From NCBI GenBank assembly GCA_002298165.1, contig DBMI01000097.1, forward strand, positions 1 to 64,000: DNA of 64,000 nt, in the 5' to 3' direction. The stretch comes from Desulfarculales bacterium UBA702. GTDB taxonomy: Bacteria > Desulfobacterota > Syntrophobacteria > Syntrophobacterales > Syntrophobacteraceae. Positions 53,570-62,390 of this stretch are shown here, one piece after another; the stretch's first letter is position 1, and every line of letters starts with the position of its first letter. Below the pieces are notes generated by a model. The model was not told the origin of the DNA and ran no database searches. It saw only the letters and a program-made list of their open reading frames with translations. A program made the position numbers and the translations under genes.

Positions 53570-54640
53570 ATGAAAAAACAGCATCTAATCCCCATCCTTT
53601 TGTTTGTCCTGGTAATATGGCTTCCTGCCTTCCAGATGAATCTGGGCTTATACAAGGAATTCGATGATACGGAAAAGCGCGAACTGGCACCACTTCCGAA
53701 ATTCGATTCAGGACGCATCCCTCTGCTGGCCAGGGAAATCGATGCCTACGTAGAGGACCACTTTGGTTTTCGCCCCGATCTAATTCGCTGGAACAGCTAT
53801 CTTCGCGTGAACCTGCTCCGTGCGTCTCCCATCAAGAGTGTGATACTCGGCAAAGGAAGATGGCTCTTTTACTGCTCCGAAGCACTTGGCGACGGCAACA
53901 CCATGAATGATTATATGGGCATGATGCCACTCCGGGAAGGCGAGTTGAAAGTTCTCAAGATCCGCCTCGAGGAAAACCGGCGAAGGTTTTCCGAAAAAGG
54001 TATCCCTTATATCCTGGTAATAACGCCAAACAAGAATACCGTCTACGGTGAATACCTGCCCGAGAGGATTGAGAACTGCAAATCGAGGACTCGCCTCGAT
54101 CAGTTCATGGAGTACATGGCTGCAAACTCTGATCTCCGGATATTGGATCTTCGAGGACCTCTTTGGGAGGCAAAATCGGTTCACCCCGTTTATTGGGAGA
54201 CCGACTCTCATTGGAACAGCTTTGGTGCGTATGTGGGGTACAGGAGGATATTCGAAGAATTTACGCGGCATTTCCCGGGTAGTGCCCCCGTGGAAATCTC
54301 TGGAGATATCTCGGTCAAGCCGAGGCCGCGCGGAGGGGATCTCGCTCAGATGCTGTTTCTTACCGATTTGCTCTCGGAGGGCAATAACACCTCATTCGAA
54401 CTTCGGCCTTCGTCAGTTCCGCGGCTTGGAAAACTTCTCTTTCGCCACGATTCATTCGGAGACGGTCTCTACCCCTTTCTCACGCAGAGTTTCGAAAGAA
54501 TAAAAGGTGTTGCGCCGTTCGCCCCCTTCCGGTTCGATGAGATATTCTCGGATCCGCCAGACGTGGTCCTGCATCTTTTTACCGAAAGATACATCACTCA
54601 GGCAATTCACGACGACTTCAATTACCAGGAAGATAAATGA
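53570..54640 (+). CDS. AlgJ/AlgX-like SGNH acetyltransferase partner
   Basis: 356 aa from ATG 53570 (GGGA 9 bases upstream); a GTG 6 bases earlier is possible. N-terminal membrane anchor (KKQHLIPILLFVLVIW). The SGNH-type DxxH is seen as TDSHWNSFGAY (Asp212, His214), typical of AlgJ/AlgX/WssI proteins. A second catalytic block is near LGKGRWLFY and the late LLFRHDSFGD (Ser). It receives acetyl from the MBOAT partner and transfers it to a periplasmic glycan. No alginate biosynthetic genes are near. Confidence 0.88.
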   Translation: MKKQHLIPILLFVLVIWLPAFQMNLGLYKEFDDTEKRELAPLPKFDSGRIPLLAREIDAYVEDHFGFRPDLIRWNSYLRVNLLRASPIKSVILGKGRWLFYCSEALGDGNTMNDYMGMMPLREGELKVLKIRLEENRRRFSEKGIPYILVITPNKNTVYGEYLPERIENCKSRTRLDQFMEYMAANSDLRILDLRGPLWEAKSVHPVYWETDSHWNSFGAYVGYRRIFEEFTRHFPGSAPVEISGDISVKPRPRGGDLAQMLFLTDLLSEGNNTSFELRPSSVPRLGKLLFRHDSFGDGLYPFLTQSFERIKGVAPFAPFRFDEIFSDPPDVVLHLFTERYITQAIHDDFNYQEDK

Positions 54641-54677
54641 GCGGGATAACAGGGCCTCCCCATGACTCACCTATCTG

Positions 54678-55058
54678 CTAATAAAACTTTATAGGATGAC
54701 TCTTGGGCCTGTCGAGGGGCTTGGGCTTTTCACTTCCCTGTTTTACCCACATCGTGCCGCTCTGGTCTTCGAATTTAAGGTCCTTGAACTTTCCCGATGC
54801 CGCGCCCCCATCATTAAGTATGAGTTTCAAGCTCTCACCAGAGATCGTGTACTTGCCGTTCATTTCGATGAATGGATTCTCAATGTCAGGCGGATTTTTC
54901 CTCTGCTTGAGAACAAAAGTTCCGTCGGGGTAGAGCGTAAAGTACTCCTTGGGGTCTCCTTTGTTGAGATAAGTGCCGTGAACCGATTGATCCTCGGCGG
55001 AAACGCACAACCCGGTCATGGCAAAGAGCAAAAATAGGGCAAATACAGCGGTTTTCAT
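54678..55058 (-). CDS. Small secreted protein
   Basis: 126 aa with a signal peptide (ends LCVSAEDQS). The mature part is beta-rich and hydrophilic: HGTYLNKGDPKEYFTLYPDGTFVL and MNGKYTISGESLKLIL, like small lipocalin- or copper-homeostasis-like secreted proteins but without clear family identity. No cysteines remain in the mature part. Convergent with the AlgJ-like gene. Probably periplasmic; function unknown. Confidence 0.7.
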   Translation of the reverse strand: MKTAVFALFLLFAMTGLCVSAEDQSVHGTYLNKGDPKEYFTLYPDGTFVLKQRKNPPDIENPFIEMNGKYTISGESLKLILNDGGAASGKFKDLKFEDQSGTMWVKQGSEKPKPLDRPKSHPIKFY

Positions 55059-55162
55059 TGAAATTCTTCTCCATGGGAAAGTTTTGGCAACAAATGAAGC
55101 CTACATTCGGCAAACAGCTGATGTCAACAGATTTCAGATCGTACGGAAAAGGGACGTAGCGA

Positions 55163-55525
55163 TCAAAGTTGGGTGGGTGTGACAGTATCTGACGGGTGGG
55201 TGGTCCGAACGGGGCCGGTCTTTAGGGCGAGATTGAACAGGCCTAGTATGAAGAGTTCCTGCAGTTCGACCGCCGACTGGCTCCAGATCCTTGCATACGA
55301 AATCCATAGATTTGCGGGTGTATGCATCCCGTATCCCGAAAAGAAACGGGAAAAATAGTCGAATCCGCTCAAATGGGAGGTGGCCAGATCGGCCAGGTCA
55401 AGAACCGCATCCCTGGCGCTGCAGCATCGACACAGGTTTTCGGCCAAAGTACCACAGGTAAACAGCGCCCCGCTACGGACAAGGCCAGCTGCAATCCGCT
55501 TCGATGTCTTAGTATCCACGGTCAA
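55163..55525 (-). CDS. Unknown protein of the polyester island (TTG start)
   Basis: 120 aa, TTG start at 55525, decided by GAGGAGTG 8 bases upstream. Composition is mixed, with a cysteine cluster (TCGTLAENLCRCCSAR) and a hydrophobic C-terminal helix (VELQELFILGLFNLAL). No family is recognised. It is 22 bases after the mini-phasin stop on the same strand, so in one transcript. Its repeated aromatic residues and helices would suit a granule-surface protein but this is a guess. Confidence 0.55.
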   Translation of the reverse strand: MTVDTKTSKRIAAGLVRSGALFTCGTLAENLCRCCSARDAVLDLADLATSHLSGFDYFSRFFSGYGMHTPANLWISYARIWSQSAVELQELFILGLFNLALKTGPVRTTHPSDTVTPTQL

Positions 55526-55547
55526 GGAAACACTCCTCTAAATGAGG

Positions 55548-55799
55548 TCAGCAGGAAGATTCGAATTTTTCGAAACTCTGGTCGACTATTTTTTTGAAAT
55601 CATCGCGCCCCTGCTTTAATGTTTTAACCACTTCATCAATGGCTTTCCTTCCATCCTCGGGGAGCCATGCGGCACCCTGGAGAGCCGAGGAGAAGAATTT
55701 CTCCATCTGGTCCTGAAAGGTGGCCATAGTGTTAAATGTATTCTCAAACGCCATCTTATTGAACCCTAAAAGCTGCCTGCAAAAGGGTATCTGTTCCAT
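55548..55799 (-). CDS. Mini-phasin-like granule protein A
   Basis: 83 aa from ATG 55799, with GAAGGAG upstream. It has the same gap-free layout as the protein at 57496: MEQI start, DQ at 30-31, WLP at 45-47, RK at 51-52, KxG at 62-64 and FxxxE at 76-80, about 25 identical positions in 83. Short amphipathic helical proteins beside PhaC are typical phasins, which coat polyester granules. Divergent from the acyl carrier gene, 937 bases apart. Confidence 0.6.
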   Translation of the reverse strand: MEQIPFCRQLLGFNKMAFENTFNTMATFQDQMEKFFSSALQGAAWLPEDGRKAIDEVVKTLKQGRDDFKKIVDQSFEKFESSC

Positions 55800-56736
55800 A
55801 GCCGCTCCTTCAAAGCCTTCAGCCGAGGTTGTCAAATTCAATCACAACAACAGTTCGGCAGGCGTTCATTTGAATTGGTGGAGTCCCGGAGGCAATCGTT
55901 AAAATAAATGCTTGGCTCGGCGTTTCGGATGAAATTCCTAAACACCTCTTGCCCGCTCAAATTTCCTCCATAGATGGGGTCACTCCCAGGTAACAGGATT
56001 ATAAAGTAGGGGTTTGGCGGTGATTGTCAAGCAATTTATTGTGCGGCGCAGCATCCTTCGTGGGGAATGGGCTGCCGTCTTAATATTCAAATATAAGTAA
56101 ATATTACAGTGACTAACGATGTAGGAAAGATTGGGTGTATGAAGATGGTGGAAAAATAATTGTGCTGTGCAGAAGATTTTTGACTCTTTTTTCAAAGAGC
56201 CTATCGCCCGCATGAAGAAATCCGAAAAGTCGTGATCAATGTTCTTTTCTCCCCGAAAAAATTTTTTGGTATTCGGAAAATCGCCTTTCGTTGACAGGAT
56301 TTAGGCCTGCCGGATACCTTAAAAACAGTAGGTCATGGATTGCATACCGAGTGTTTTACAATGCGAAATACAGTCCTCGACCCATTGCATGCCTGCATCG
56401 TTGCTCCTAAAATGGCGGCATCAAAACGAGAGATTTCTGTTTACCAGACTAGTGTTTCAGAACTGCTCCGTATTCAAAGATGCTTTTGCCAAATCCTTTT
56501 TTCGTAGTCGTTAATCCCTGTGAGTTCCGGGGGCGATTTGCCGCAAGAAACAAGCTCGCTCAGTTGGTAAGGAGGCCCTCTCTATGCGTCCACACCTCCT
56601 GACCAGGGCTGCACAAAGCATGAAATCGGGGCGAATTTCTTGCCGCTAAGCCCGGTGTGACTTTCACCATTTTTTTTGGCGACTCGTGTAGAAATGCTGC
56701 CAGCGGAAATTGCCGTTACAATCAAAGGAGAGTGCC
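55800..56736. other. Divergent control region of the polyester island
   Basis: No supported gene across 937 bases. Rightward, TTGACA at 56291-56296 with GATACC 17 bases on could drive the acyl carrier operon. Leftward, TTGACA (56025-56030) with TATAAT (55998-56003) has a 21-base spacer, longer than normal. The rest shows no strong repeat. Confidence 0.4.
56291..56319 (+). promoter_or_regulatory. Possible promoter of the acyl carrier operon
   Basis: Perfect -35 TTGACA (56291-56296) and a weak -10, ATACCT (56314-56319), 17 bases apart. About 420 bases before the acyl carrier start, so a long leader would follow. Confidence 0.35.
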
Positions 56737-56970
56737 ATGCAGGAGATTCTCGTCAAAATTCAGGACATTATTCCGGATCTCTTCCCAGCGGCCATTGGAT
56801 TCTCCATAGCTCCGGACACACTTTTGAACGAAATTCCGGAATGGGATTCGATGTCTTCGGTCAACTTCAAGATTTTCCTCGAAGAAACCTTCGGTGTCAG
56901 GATTCCCGACGATTTACTGGAGGGAGAATCATCGCTGGCCGATATTATAAAATTCATAAGAACTGACTAA
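56737..56970 (+). CDS. Acyl carrier protein of the polyester island
   Basis: 77 aa from ATG 56737, with AAAGGAGAG upstream. Acyl carrier protein fold: EWDSMSSVNFKIFLEETFGV with the phosphopantetheine site Ser38 in DSM. A classical carrier would serve fatty-acid or polyketide synthesis; here it sits with a phasin and PhaC. Whether it delivers acyl groups to the synthase is inference. The stop overlaps the next start (TAATG). Confidence 0.85.
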   Translation: MQEILVKIQDIIPDLFPAAIGFSIAPDTLLNEIPEWDSMSSVNFKIFLEETFGVRIPDDLLEGESSLADIIKFIRTD

Positions 56971-57419
56971 TGAATCCAGTGACTATGCCAATGGACGCCT
57001 TTGGGCTCGCTCCCTTCATGAAGATTCATGAAGCGTGGCCGAAAAACGGGACCGAACTGGCAGACAGCTTCTCAAAATTGGCGGCTGAACTGCAGACGGC
57101 AGTGGTCGGCGAACTTTGCACTCTTGTAGAAAGCAAGTTTGTCGCCGGGCAGAAGCACCCCCAAGAATTCCTTGATGGTCTGGTTAAAAGTTATTCAAAG
57201 ATCCTTCAAGAGGTGCATGCCGCATTCGGGTGCTGGCTAAAAGAAAATGTCAGAGGTGCCCCTGGAGAATGCAAAAAGGAGGACCTGTTTTCGTGCTTCC
57301 CGGTTAGTAAGTTCCTGAGTACCTTTTCGCTATGCAACTTCTTCTGGGCAGATTCGACTTTTATCCAGAAAATCATATCAGTGGATGGGGAGAGCGCGTC
57401 GAAGGACTTCGAGAGATAG
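56970..57419 (+). CDS. Unknown protein coupled to the acyl carrier protein
   Basis: 149 aa, ATG overlapping the acyl carrier stop (TAATG), so translationally coupled. Amphipathic helices (LADSFSKLAAELQTAVVGELC, LVKSYSKILQEVHAAFG) suggest a helical granule or carrier-binding protein. A Cys/Phe-rich end (SLCNFFWADSTF) may contact lipid. No family recognised. Placed between acyl carrier and phasin B. Confidence 0.6.
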   Translation: MNPVTMPMDAFGLAPFMKIHEAWPKNGTELADSFSKLAAELQTAVVGELCTLVESKFVAGQKHPQEFLDGLVKSYSKILQEVHAAFGCWLKENVRGAPGECKKEDLFSCFPVSKFLSTFSLCNFFWADSTFIQKIISVDGESASKDFER

Positions 57420-57495
57420 CTCAATGAGGTTCTGCTCGGCAATTGCACGGTAAAGATCACTGATACCGCGACATCCAGGATGGGAGAAAATACTA

Positions 57496-57780
57496 ATGGA
57501 ACAGATTAGAATGGTGAGGCGGATGCTTGATTTGCAAAGGGTAAGCTGTGGCTCGACAATTAACAACATGATCCTGTTCTGGGACCAGACATGCCATCTC
57601 ATGAACGGATTATTGGACCAGGCCGGATGGCTTCCCCAGGAAAGCAGGAAAGTCCTTCGGGACTGGGCTGCCAGCAATAAGAGGGGATGCGAGACTATGA
57701 AGGCATCGATCGATAATGGGTTCTGTCTGCTGGAGAAATCTTTGATTTTTCCAGCAAACCGGGAAAAGCAGACCTCCTGA
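57496..57780 (+). CDS. Mini-phasin-like granule protein B
   Basis: 94 aa, preceded by GGGAGAAAAT. It aligns without gaps over 80 residues with protein A (55548): MEQI, R8, L11, DQ30-31, WLP45-47, RK51-52, K69, D73, F76, E80. The C-terminal tail (FPANREKQTS) is extra. A short phasin-like surface protein is the best call; its family membership is not certain. Follows the 149-aa gene by 76 bases. Confidence 0.6.
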   Translation: MEQIRMVRRMLDLQRVSCGSTINNMILFWDQTCHLMNGLLDQAGWLPQESRKVLRDWAASNKRGCETMKASIDNGFCLLEKSLIFPANREKQTS

Positions 57781-58357
57781 ATCTTTCCGGCATACCGCGG
57801 TATGGAAAGATTTATAGTTTAATGCGGGCTCGGGTCCATGTTCGCCGATTCGCAAGTTTTTTGGATCGGATTTGGCTATGGCCTAGAATAGCCCTGTTCA
57901 CTAGCCGATCTGTTTTGATTCTCGTGATCGGGTGTGACCCACGTGGTGATCTCTGGCTTCTTACGCCTTGCTCTACTCTGATAGTTTGCTTCCCACCGGA
58001 TGAATCTTAGATTTATTCACCTGTCGCTCAAAAATCAGTGGATTGGTCGGATTTTGTTCGCTGAGTCGAGAACAGGACATTTTCTTTAAAATTCGTCAGC
58101 TTATCGAAGTGGGTGAGATGGCCTGCTTAATCGGACCGCTTCGACCTTCCACACCCTCCATAAAGGGCACGGATATTGCTTCCCTTTTCTTTCGTGTGCA
58201 ATCAAATATTCTTAATCACCAATCTCCTGAGAGCCGAATGCTTCAAAGAGAACAAAGCGTTCTGTGGGTTATCAATGAGCCTCTCAATGGAGAAGCATTA
58301 TTGACAGATTTTTGTCATTGACGGGTATTCAGTTAGGCAAATAATCAAGGGGTCATC
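57781..58357. other. Gap between phasin B and phaC
   Basis: 577 bases with no well-supported gene; a TTG frame at 58043-58321 lacks family and site. TTGACA at 58301-58306 might be part of a phaC promoter, but no matching -10 is well placed. Confidence 0.4.
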
Positions 58358-60091
58358 ATGGACAAATCTTACAACCCGTATTCTAAGATGTTTGAGGCGG
58401 CTGCTTCATTCATGAATACTTCATTCAGGACTTTTCCCAAAATGACCGAGGCGGCCATCGTTCAGTCCAAAAACCTGCAGAAGTACTGGATGGGTGCTTT
58501 ACGATACACCAGCGCATTCATGGCGCCATCATACAGCGCGCTTAATGCATTCATTTCATCTGAAAGCTGCAAGCTCGCTCAAAACTCCCCTGCAGTGAAC
58601 ATGAAGGACTATGGCGACCTTTGCACTTTCAATGCAATGCTTGCCAACACAAGTCTCTCAAATACTTTTTCGGCAATGAACTCGTTTTGCTGCAGGCAAA
58701 TGAGCGAGGGCTTCTCGGCCTGGCTCAACACCATTTCGGGTAACGGCGGGGAAAGCATCGGCGAGTTTTCCGATCGGCAGGAGCAACTTTTCAAAGTTGC
58801 AATCGAAGAATTCCCCAAAGCTATCAGGGATATCAAATCCGAATATGGATTTCACTTTGACAGGAACATGTATATCAAAGCTGCCGAAACCGAGCGATTT
58901 GAACTTTACCAGGTACTTCCCACGGGAAATCGGCAGATGCCGGAAAAAAATGCCAAGCCCATTATGATTATCCCCCCTTATGTTCTTGGCGCCAACATTT
59001 TGGCATTCCTGCCGGGGGAGGACAGGAGCTATGTCCACTGTTTCGCCAACCAGGGGATACCAACCTACATCCGCATCGTCAAAGACATCGATACGGAACC
59101 TGCCGTTCAATTAATGACGGGTGAAGACGACGCCACGGATATCGCCTATTTCTGCAAGGAAATTATGTCCAGGCATGAGGGGAGAAAAGTTACTCTCAAC
59201 GGCTTTTGTCAGGGCGGCTATCATTCCCTTGCCGCAATTCTTTCAGGGGTTGTCGATGGTTTGGTGGATGCGCTGATAACATGCGCCACTCCAGTTGACG
59301 GCAGCCGCAGCAAATCCCTTAAAGAGTACATGATGAGTCTGCCGTCGAGGTTCAGGGACATCAGTTTTTCGATGAAGACCCTTCCCAATGGGAACAAGGT
59401 GGTGGATGGCAGGATTCTGGCGTGGGTGTATAAGCTGCGAAAAATCGGAACCGAATCTCCAATTCCCACATTTCATCGCGACCTTGAAATGTTCCAGGGA
59501 CAGCGCGGAGTGATGCGCATCAATAAAACCGCCGCCGCGATAAACCACTGGATAATGTTCGATCAGAAGGATCTGCCGATAGGCATTACGAGGATGAGTT
59601 TTGAATCCTATATTAAGCCGATCGATAGCGAGGGCAATTTGCCCGTGACCCTTTTCGGAAAGAAATTGAATTTGAAGTATCTGCGGGAAAAGGGGATTCC
59701 CTGGCAAATTTGCATTGCTGATAGTGATGACCTGGTTGACAAGGAAGCCTCGTGCGTCGCTCTTAACTACATCGATGCCGAGGTCTGCGTTTTCCCAAAG
59801 GGTCATGCTTCCCTTGCAACCTCTTGGTCGGTTCCTACATCACAGTGCGCCCTGCACCTTCGCTTCTGCACGCCAGGGGCGACCCCGCCACCGGAGGGAG
59901 AGAAGATTTACAGAGGGCCGGTTTGCTTTCAACTCGACCTGCAGGAAAAAGGGGATGATATCGAGAATATCCCTGAGATAATGGTCGAAATAGTGCCTGC
60001 GGTTGCCGCGAGCGAACAGGGCGGAAAAGAACTCGGAGCTGAACCGGCAAAACGGCGCAAAAAGAGTGCACCCGCCGGAAAACCGCACTGA
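58358..60091 (+). CDS. phaC: Divergent polyhydroxyalkanoate synthase (PhaC-like)
   Basis: 577 aa, class I/II length. The N-terminal about 190 aa are helical and unlike the standard PhaC N-domain. The alpha/beta hydrolase part has PPYVLGANILAFLPG (typical PhaC opening), nucleophile Cys284 in GFCQGG, aspartates near 455-458 in DSDDLVD and His483 in KGHAS, a complete triad. It polymerises hydroxyacyl-CoA into granules. The C-terminus is Lys/Arg- and Ala-rich (AKRRKKSAPAGK). Binding site AAGGGG. No thiolase or reductase in view; a terminator follows. Confidence 0.85.
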   Translation: MDKSYNPYSKMFEAAASFMNTSFRTFPKMTEAAIVQSKNLQKYWMGALRYTSAFMAPSYSALNAFISSESCKLAQNSPAVNMKDYGDLCTFNAMLANTSLSNTFSAMNSFCCRQMSEGFSAWLNTISGNGGESIGEFSDRQEQLFKVAIEEFPKAIRDIKSEYGFHFDRNMYIKAAETERFELYQVLPTGNRQMPEKNAKPIMIIPPYVLGANILAFLPGEDRSYVHCFANQGIPTYIRIVKDIDTEPAVQLMTGEDDATDIAYFCKEIMSRHEGRKVTLNGFCQGGYHSLAAILSGVVDGLVDALITCATPVDGSRSKSLKEYMMSLPSRFRDISFSMKTLPNGNKVVDGRILAWVYKLRKIGTESPIPTFHRDLEMFQGQRGVMRINKTAAAINHWIMFDQKDLPIGITRMSFESYIKPIDSEGNLPVTLFGKKLNLKYLREKGIPWQICIADSDDLVDKEASCVALNYIDAEVCVFPKGHASLATSWSVPTSQCALHLRFCTPGATPPPEGEKIYRGPVCFQLDLQEKGDDIENIPEIMVEIVPAVAASEQGGKELGAEPAKRRKKSAPAGKPH

Positions 60092-60200
60092 AGATATACT
60101 TTGCTTTGCGCTGACAACGGGAAGGCCGCAACGGCATTCCTGGTGAAAGCCGGTGTGATTTCCCGTCAGCGCAATAGCGGCTCTCAAGATTGATTTGGAC

Positions 60201-60238
60201 AAAAAGACGGCAGGCCATTGCAGCCTGCCGTCTTTTTT
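60201..60238 (+). terminator. Terminator after phaC
   Basis: Stem AAAGACGGCAGGC/GCCTGCCGTCTTT with loop CATTGCA, followed by TTT. Strong and well placed. Confidence 0.85.
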
Positions 60239-60337
60239 GGTCTGCGGTTCCGCTCCAATTAAGAACCCCCGCAATCTCGGTGGACTATCAAGCCCGGGGG
60301 TGTTAGCCATGGCCTTAAAAGCAGATCTCTTATTATT

Positions 60338-60706
60338 TCAGGCCGATTGACGAAGCTTATTGGGGTTGAGTCTGGACAGGGCCCAGTGCGGTACCTGGTC
60401 TTGCCCTATGGGGGTCAGTTTGGCCCAGTAATGATCCGGCTCACTCAACCGCACGAAGCTTGCCTTATCATCTTCCAAAACAGCAAAATAGGTGATTCTT
60501 GCTCCCCTGGTCCTCTCGCGGCCAAGCTCCACGAGATCCCCTTTCTTAGGGGTAAGGCAGCGCACCGATTCGCATGGTGTCAGGCACGTTCCCGCAAAAT
60601 CACATTCGCCGCAAGGACCATGTACCGCCAAAATCCTGGTGTCAAACATATCGATGTCGGGATTGTTCAGTTCATATCCGCAAATGCCGTTTTCAGTTAC
60701 TTCCAT
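60338..60706 (-). CDS. Cysteine-rich unknown protein
   Basis: 122 aa from ATG 60706, with GGAAAGG upstream; the frame opens much further back to 60997 but that part has no site or family. It has a cysteine cluster (GPCGECDFAGTCLTPCESVRC, about residues 29-49) of a kind that could bind iron-sulfur or zinc, then a basic middle (KGDLVELGRERTRGARI). No signal peptide. Function unknown. Convergent with phaC across its terminator. Confidence 0.6.
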   Translation of the reverse strand: MEVTENGICGYELNNPDIDMFDTRILAVHGPCGECDFAGTCLTPCESVRCLTPKKGDLVELGRERTRGARITYFAVLEDDKASFVRLSEPDHYWAKLTPIGQDQVPHWALSRLNPNKLRQSA

Positions 60707-61168
60707 ACGTTGTCCTTTCCAATTTAGAATCCATTGGAATAAAGGAGGCCGGGCCGTAGCACCGGTTGTCCCGCACGTAGGCAATACATCAAAGATTAGA
60801 TTATCCGGACTGCTGATCTCTCCTGTCTTCTTGCCCGGCTGGGCGATCGGGACAGTAATGCGCAGTTTCAAGGCGCTTCGGTTTTCTTGATGACCGACCA
60901 TGTCCCAGTAGGTAATTTTGACTTTTAGACTACTCCTTGGTAATGAGAATACCCGATTGAAGTAAAATGAAAATACTGCAAAGACCCCATTCATCATGGG
61001 AAAATACAGTACGCGCCCGTGCTATTATCAAAGTGAGAAGCCAGTGCGTCCGGCACGGAGGGCAAAATAACGAGAGCGGCAAACGGAGTCGATTTTGGCG
61101 GCCAGATCGGTAAAGAAAAGGCCGATCCGAATATTGCGCGGATCGGCCTTTAATGTTTGTCTCGAAAG
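60707..61168. other. Gap between the Cys-rich gene and tRNA-His
   Basis: 462 bases. The leftward frame extending from the Cys-rich gene to 60997 is open but unsupported. The tRNA terminator lies at its right end. Confidence 0.4.
61117..61151 (-). terminator. Terminator of tRNA-His
   Basis: 13-bp stem AAAGGCCGATCCG/CGGATCGGCCTTT with a 9-base loop; leftward it is followed by TTTTCTTT. Immediately past the tRNA 3' end. Confidence 0.85.
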
Positions 61169-61243
61169 GGTGAGTGACCGGACTTGAACCGGCAGCCTCT
61201 GGGGCCACAACCCAGTGCTCTAACCAATTGAGCTACACCCACC
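61169..61243 (-). tRNA. tRNA-His (GUG)
   Basis: Leftward 75-base cloverleaf. The acceptor stem GTGGGTG/CACTCAC is fully paired, with the extra G at -1 (opposite C73) that marks tRNA-His. D-loop AGCTCAATTGGTTAGAGC, anticodon loop TTGTGGC with anticodon GTG, T-loop GGTTCAAGTCC. The 3' CCA is not encoded. Single tRNA with its own terminator and a probable promoter. Confidence 0.95.
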
Positions 61244-61264
61244 ATAAAACAAACTGGACTTCGC

Positions 61265-61293
61265 CATTTACCACTCCAGGGGCTAAAAATCAA
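61265..61293 (-). promoter_or_regulatory. Possible promoter of tRNA-His
   Basis: Leftward, TTGATT (61288-61293) and TAAATG (61265-61270) with a 17-base spacer. The start would lie about 15 bases before the tRNA. Confidence 0.4.
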
Positions 61294-61403
61294 GGAGTAA
61301 GTCCCATAGTCGTAATCGGCAGAGCCTGGACCTGATGCTTGCGTCGACAGTGGCATTGGTATACATTTCCCATCGAATTAATTACCAAGGAAAGGAGGCC
61401 GGC

Positions 61404-62390
61404 ATGAAGAGAAAAGAAGATGTCTTTGCGATCGCAAGGAATTTTATGCGTAGCCGGGTGATTCTCACGGCGGCTGAACTTGACCTTTTCGCCTTGATTC
61501 AGGAGGGTGATTCAACCGCGGCAAAGATGGCTTCCAGGCTTGGTGTCGATAAGCGGGCGCTTTCGCGTGTGCTGGACTGCCTGGTAACTTTTGACCTGTT
61601 GGTGAAAGATGGAGACGTTTATTCGCCAACTGAAGAGGGTGCGCAATATTCTTCGAAAAATCCCGAATCATCCCTTCCGATGCTGCTTCACATGAGCCGT
61701 CTATGGGATAGTTGGAGTGATCTTACTCAGGTGGTGGAAAAGGGGCCGGGTTCCGAGCAAAAGCCTCCCAAGCCGATGGATCCGGCCAGCCGGCGGGCAT
61801 TCATTGGTGCGATGCATGTTATCGGACGCACACTGTCTGAGGAGATAGCCCGTTCACTCGATCTGAGTGGTTTCAAAAAGCTTATGGATATCGGTGGAGG
61901 ATCAGGTACATACACGATTGCTTTCCTCAAAAACAACCCGCGTATGCGGGCATTGATCTTCGACCTCGACGATGTAGTACCAATGGCCCGTGAACGACTG
62001 GAGGCCGAGGGTTTTTTGGATCGCACCGATCTTGTGGGAGGCGATTTTTATCGCGATGAGCTTCCGCCGGGGTGCGACCTTGCACTGCTTTCCGCGATAA
62101 TTCATCAAAACGATCCTGAACAAAACCTCGAACTCTTCAAAAAGGCATACCGCGCTTTGGACCCGGGAGGAATGCTGCTAATCCGGGATCACATTATGGA
62201 TGAATCCAGAACAAAACCTCCTGAGGGAGCTCTTTTTGCCATAAATATGCTCGTTAATACGCGCGGCGGTGATACATATACCTTTTCCGAAGTGGAAAAG
62301 GGTCTTTCCGAGGCAGGCTTTGTCAACATACGGATGCTTCGATCCGGCGAACGAATGGATTGCCTGGTTGCCGGAGTAAAGCCATCTTAA
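61404..62390 (+). CDS. SAM-dependent O-methyltransferase family protein
   Basis: 328 aa from ATG 61404, with a strong AAAGGAGG; an open frame to 61335 lacks it. The N-terminal winged-helix dimerisation domain (ILTAAELDLFALIQEG, RALSRVLDCLVTFDLL) and SAM motif LMDIGGGSGTYT at 160-171, then ALIFDLDDVVPMARERL and IIHQNDPEQNLELFKKAYRALDPGG, match the methyltransf_2 (caffeate/acetylserotonin-type) family. The substrate is unknown. Divergent from tRNA-His. Confidence 0.88.
   Translation: MKRKEDVFAIARNFMRSRVILTAAELDLFALIQEGDSTAAKMASRLGVDKRALSRVLDCLVTFDLLVKDGDVYSPTEEGAQYSSKNPESSLPMLLHMSRLWDSWSDLTQVVEKGPGSEQKPPKPMDPASRRAFIGAMHVIGRTLSEEIARSLDLSGFKKLMDIGGGSGTYTIAFLKNNPRMRALIFDLDDVVPMARERLEAEGFLDRTDLVGGDFYRDELPPGCDLALLSAIIHQNDPEQNLELFKKAYRALDPGGMLLIRDHIMDESRTKPPEGALFAINMLVNTRGGDTYTFSEVEKGLSEAGFVNIRMLRSGERMDCLVAGVKPS

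Noticed and set aside
58043..58321. 92-codon frame before phaC
   Set aside because: TTG start without binding site and no recognisable product.
60707..60997. N-terminal 97 residues in frame with the Cys-rich protein
   Set aside because: The ATG at 60706 has a good binding site, and the upstream part has no signal peptide or family similarity.
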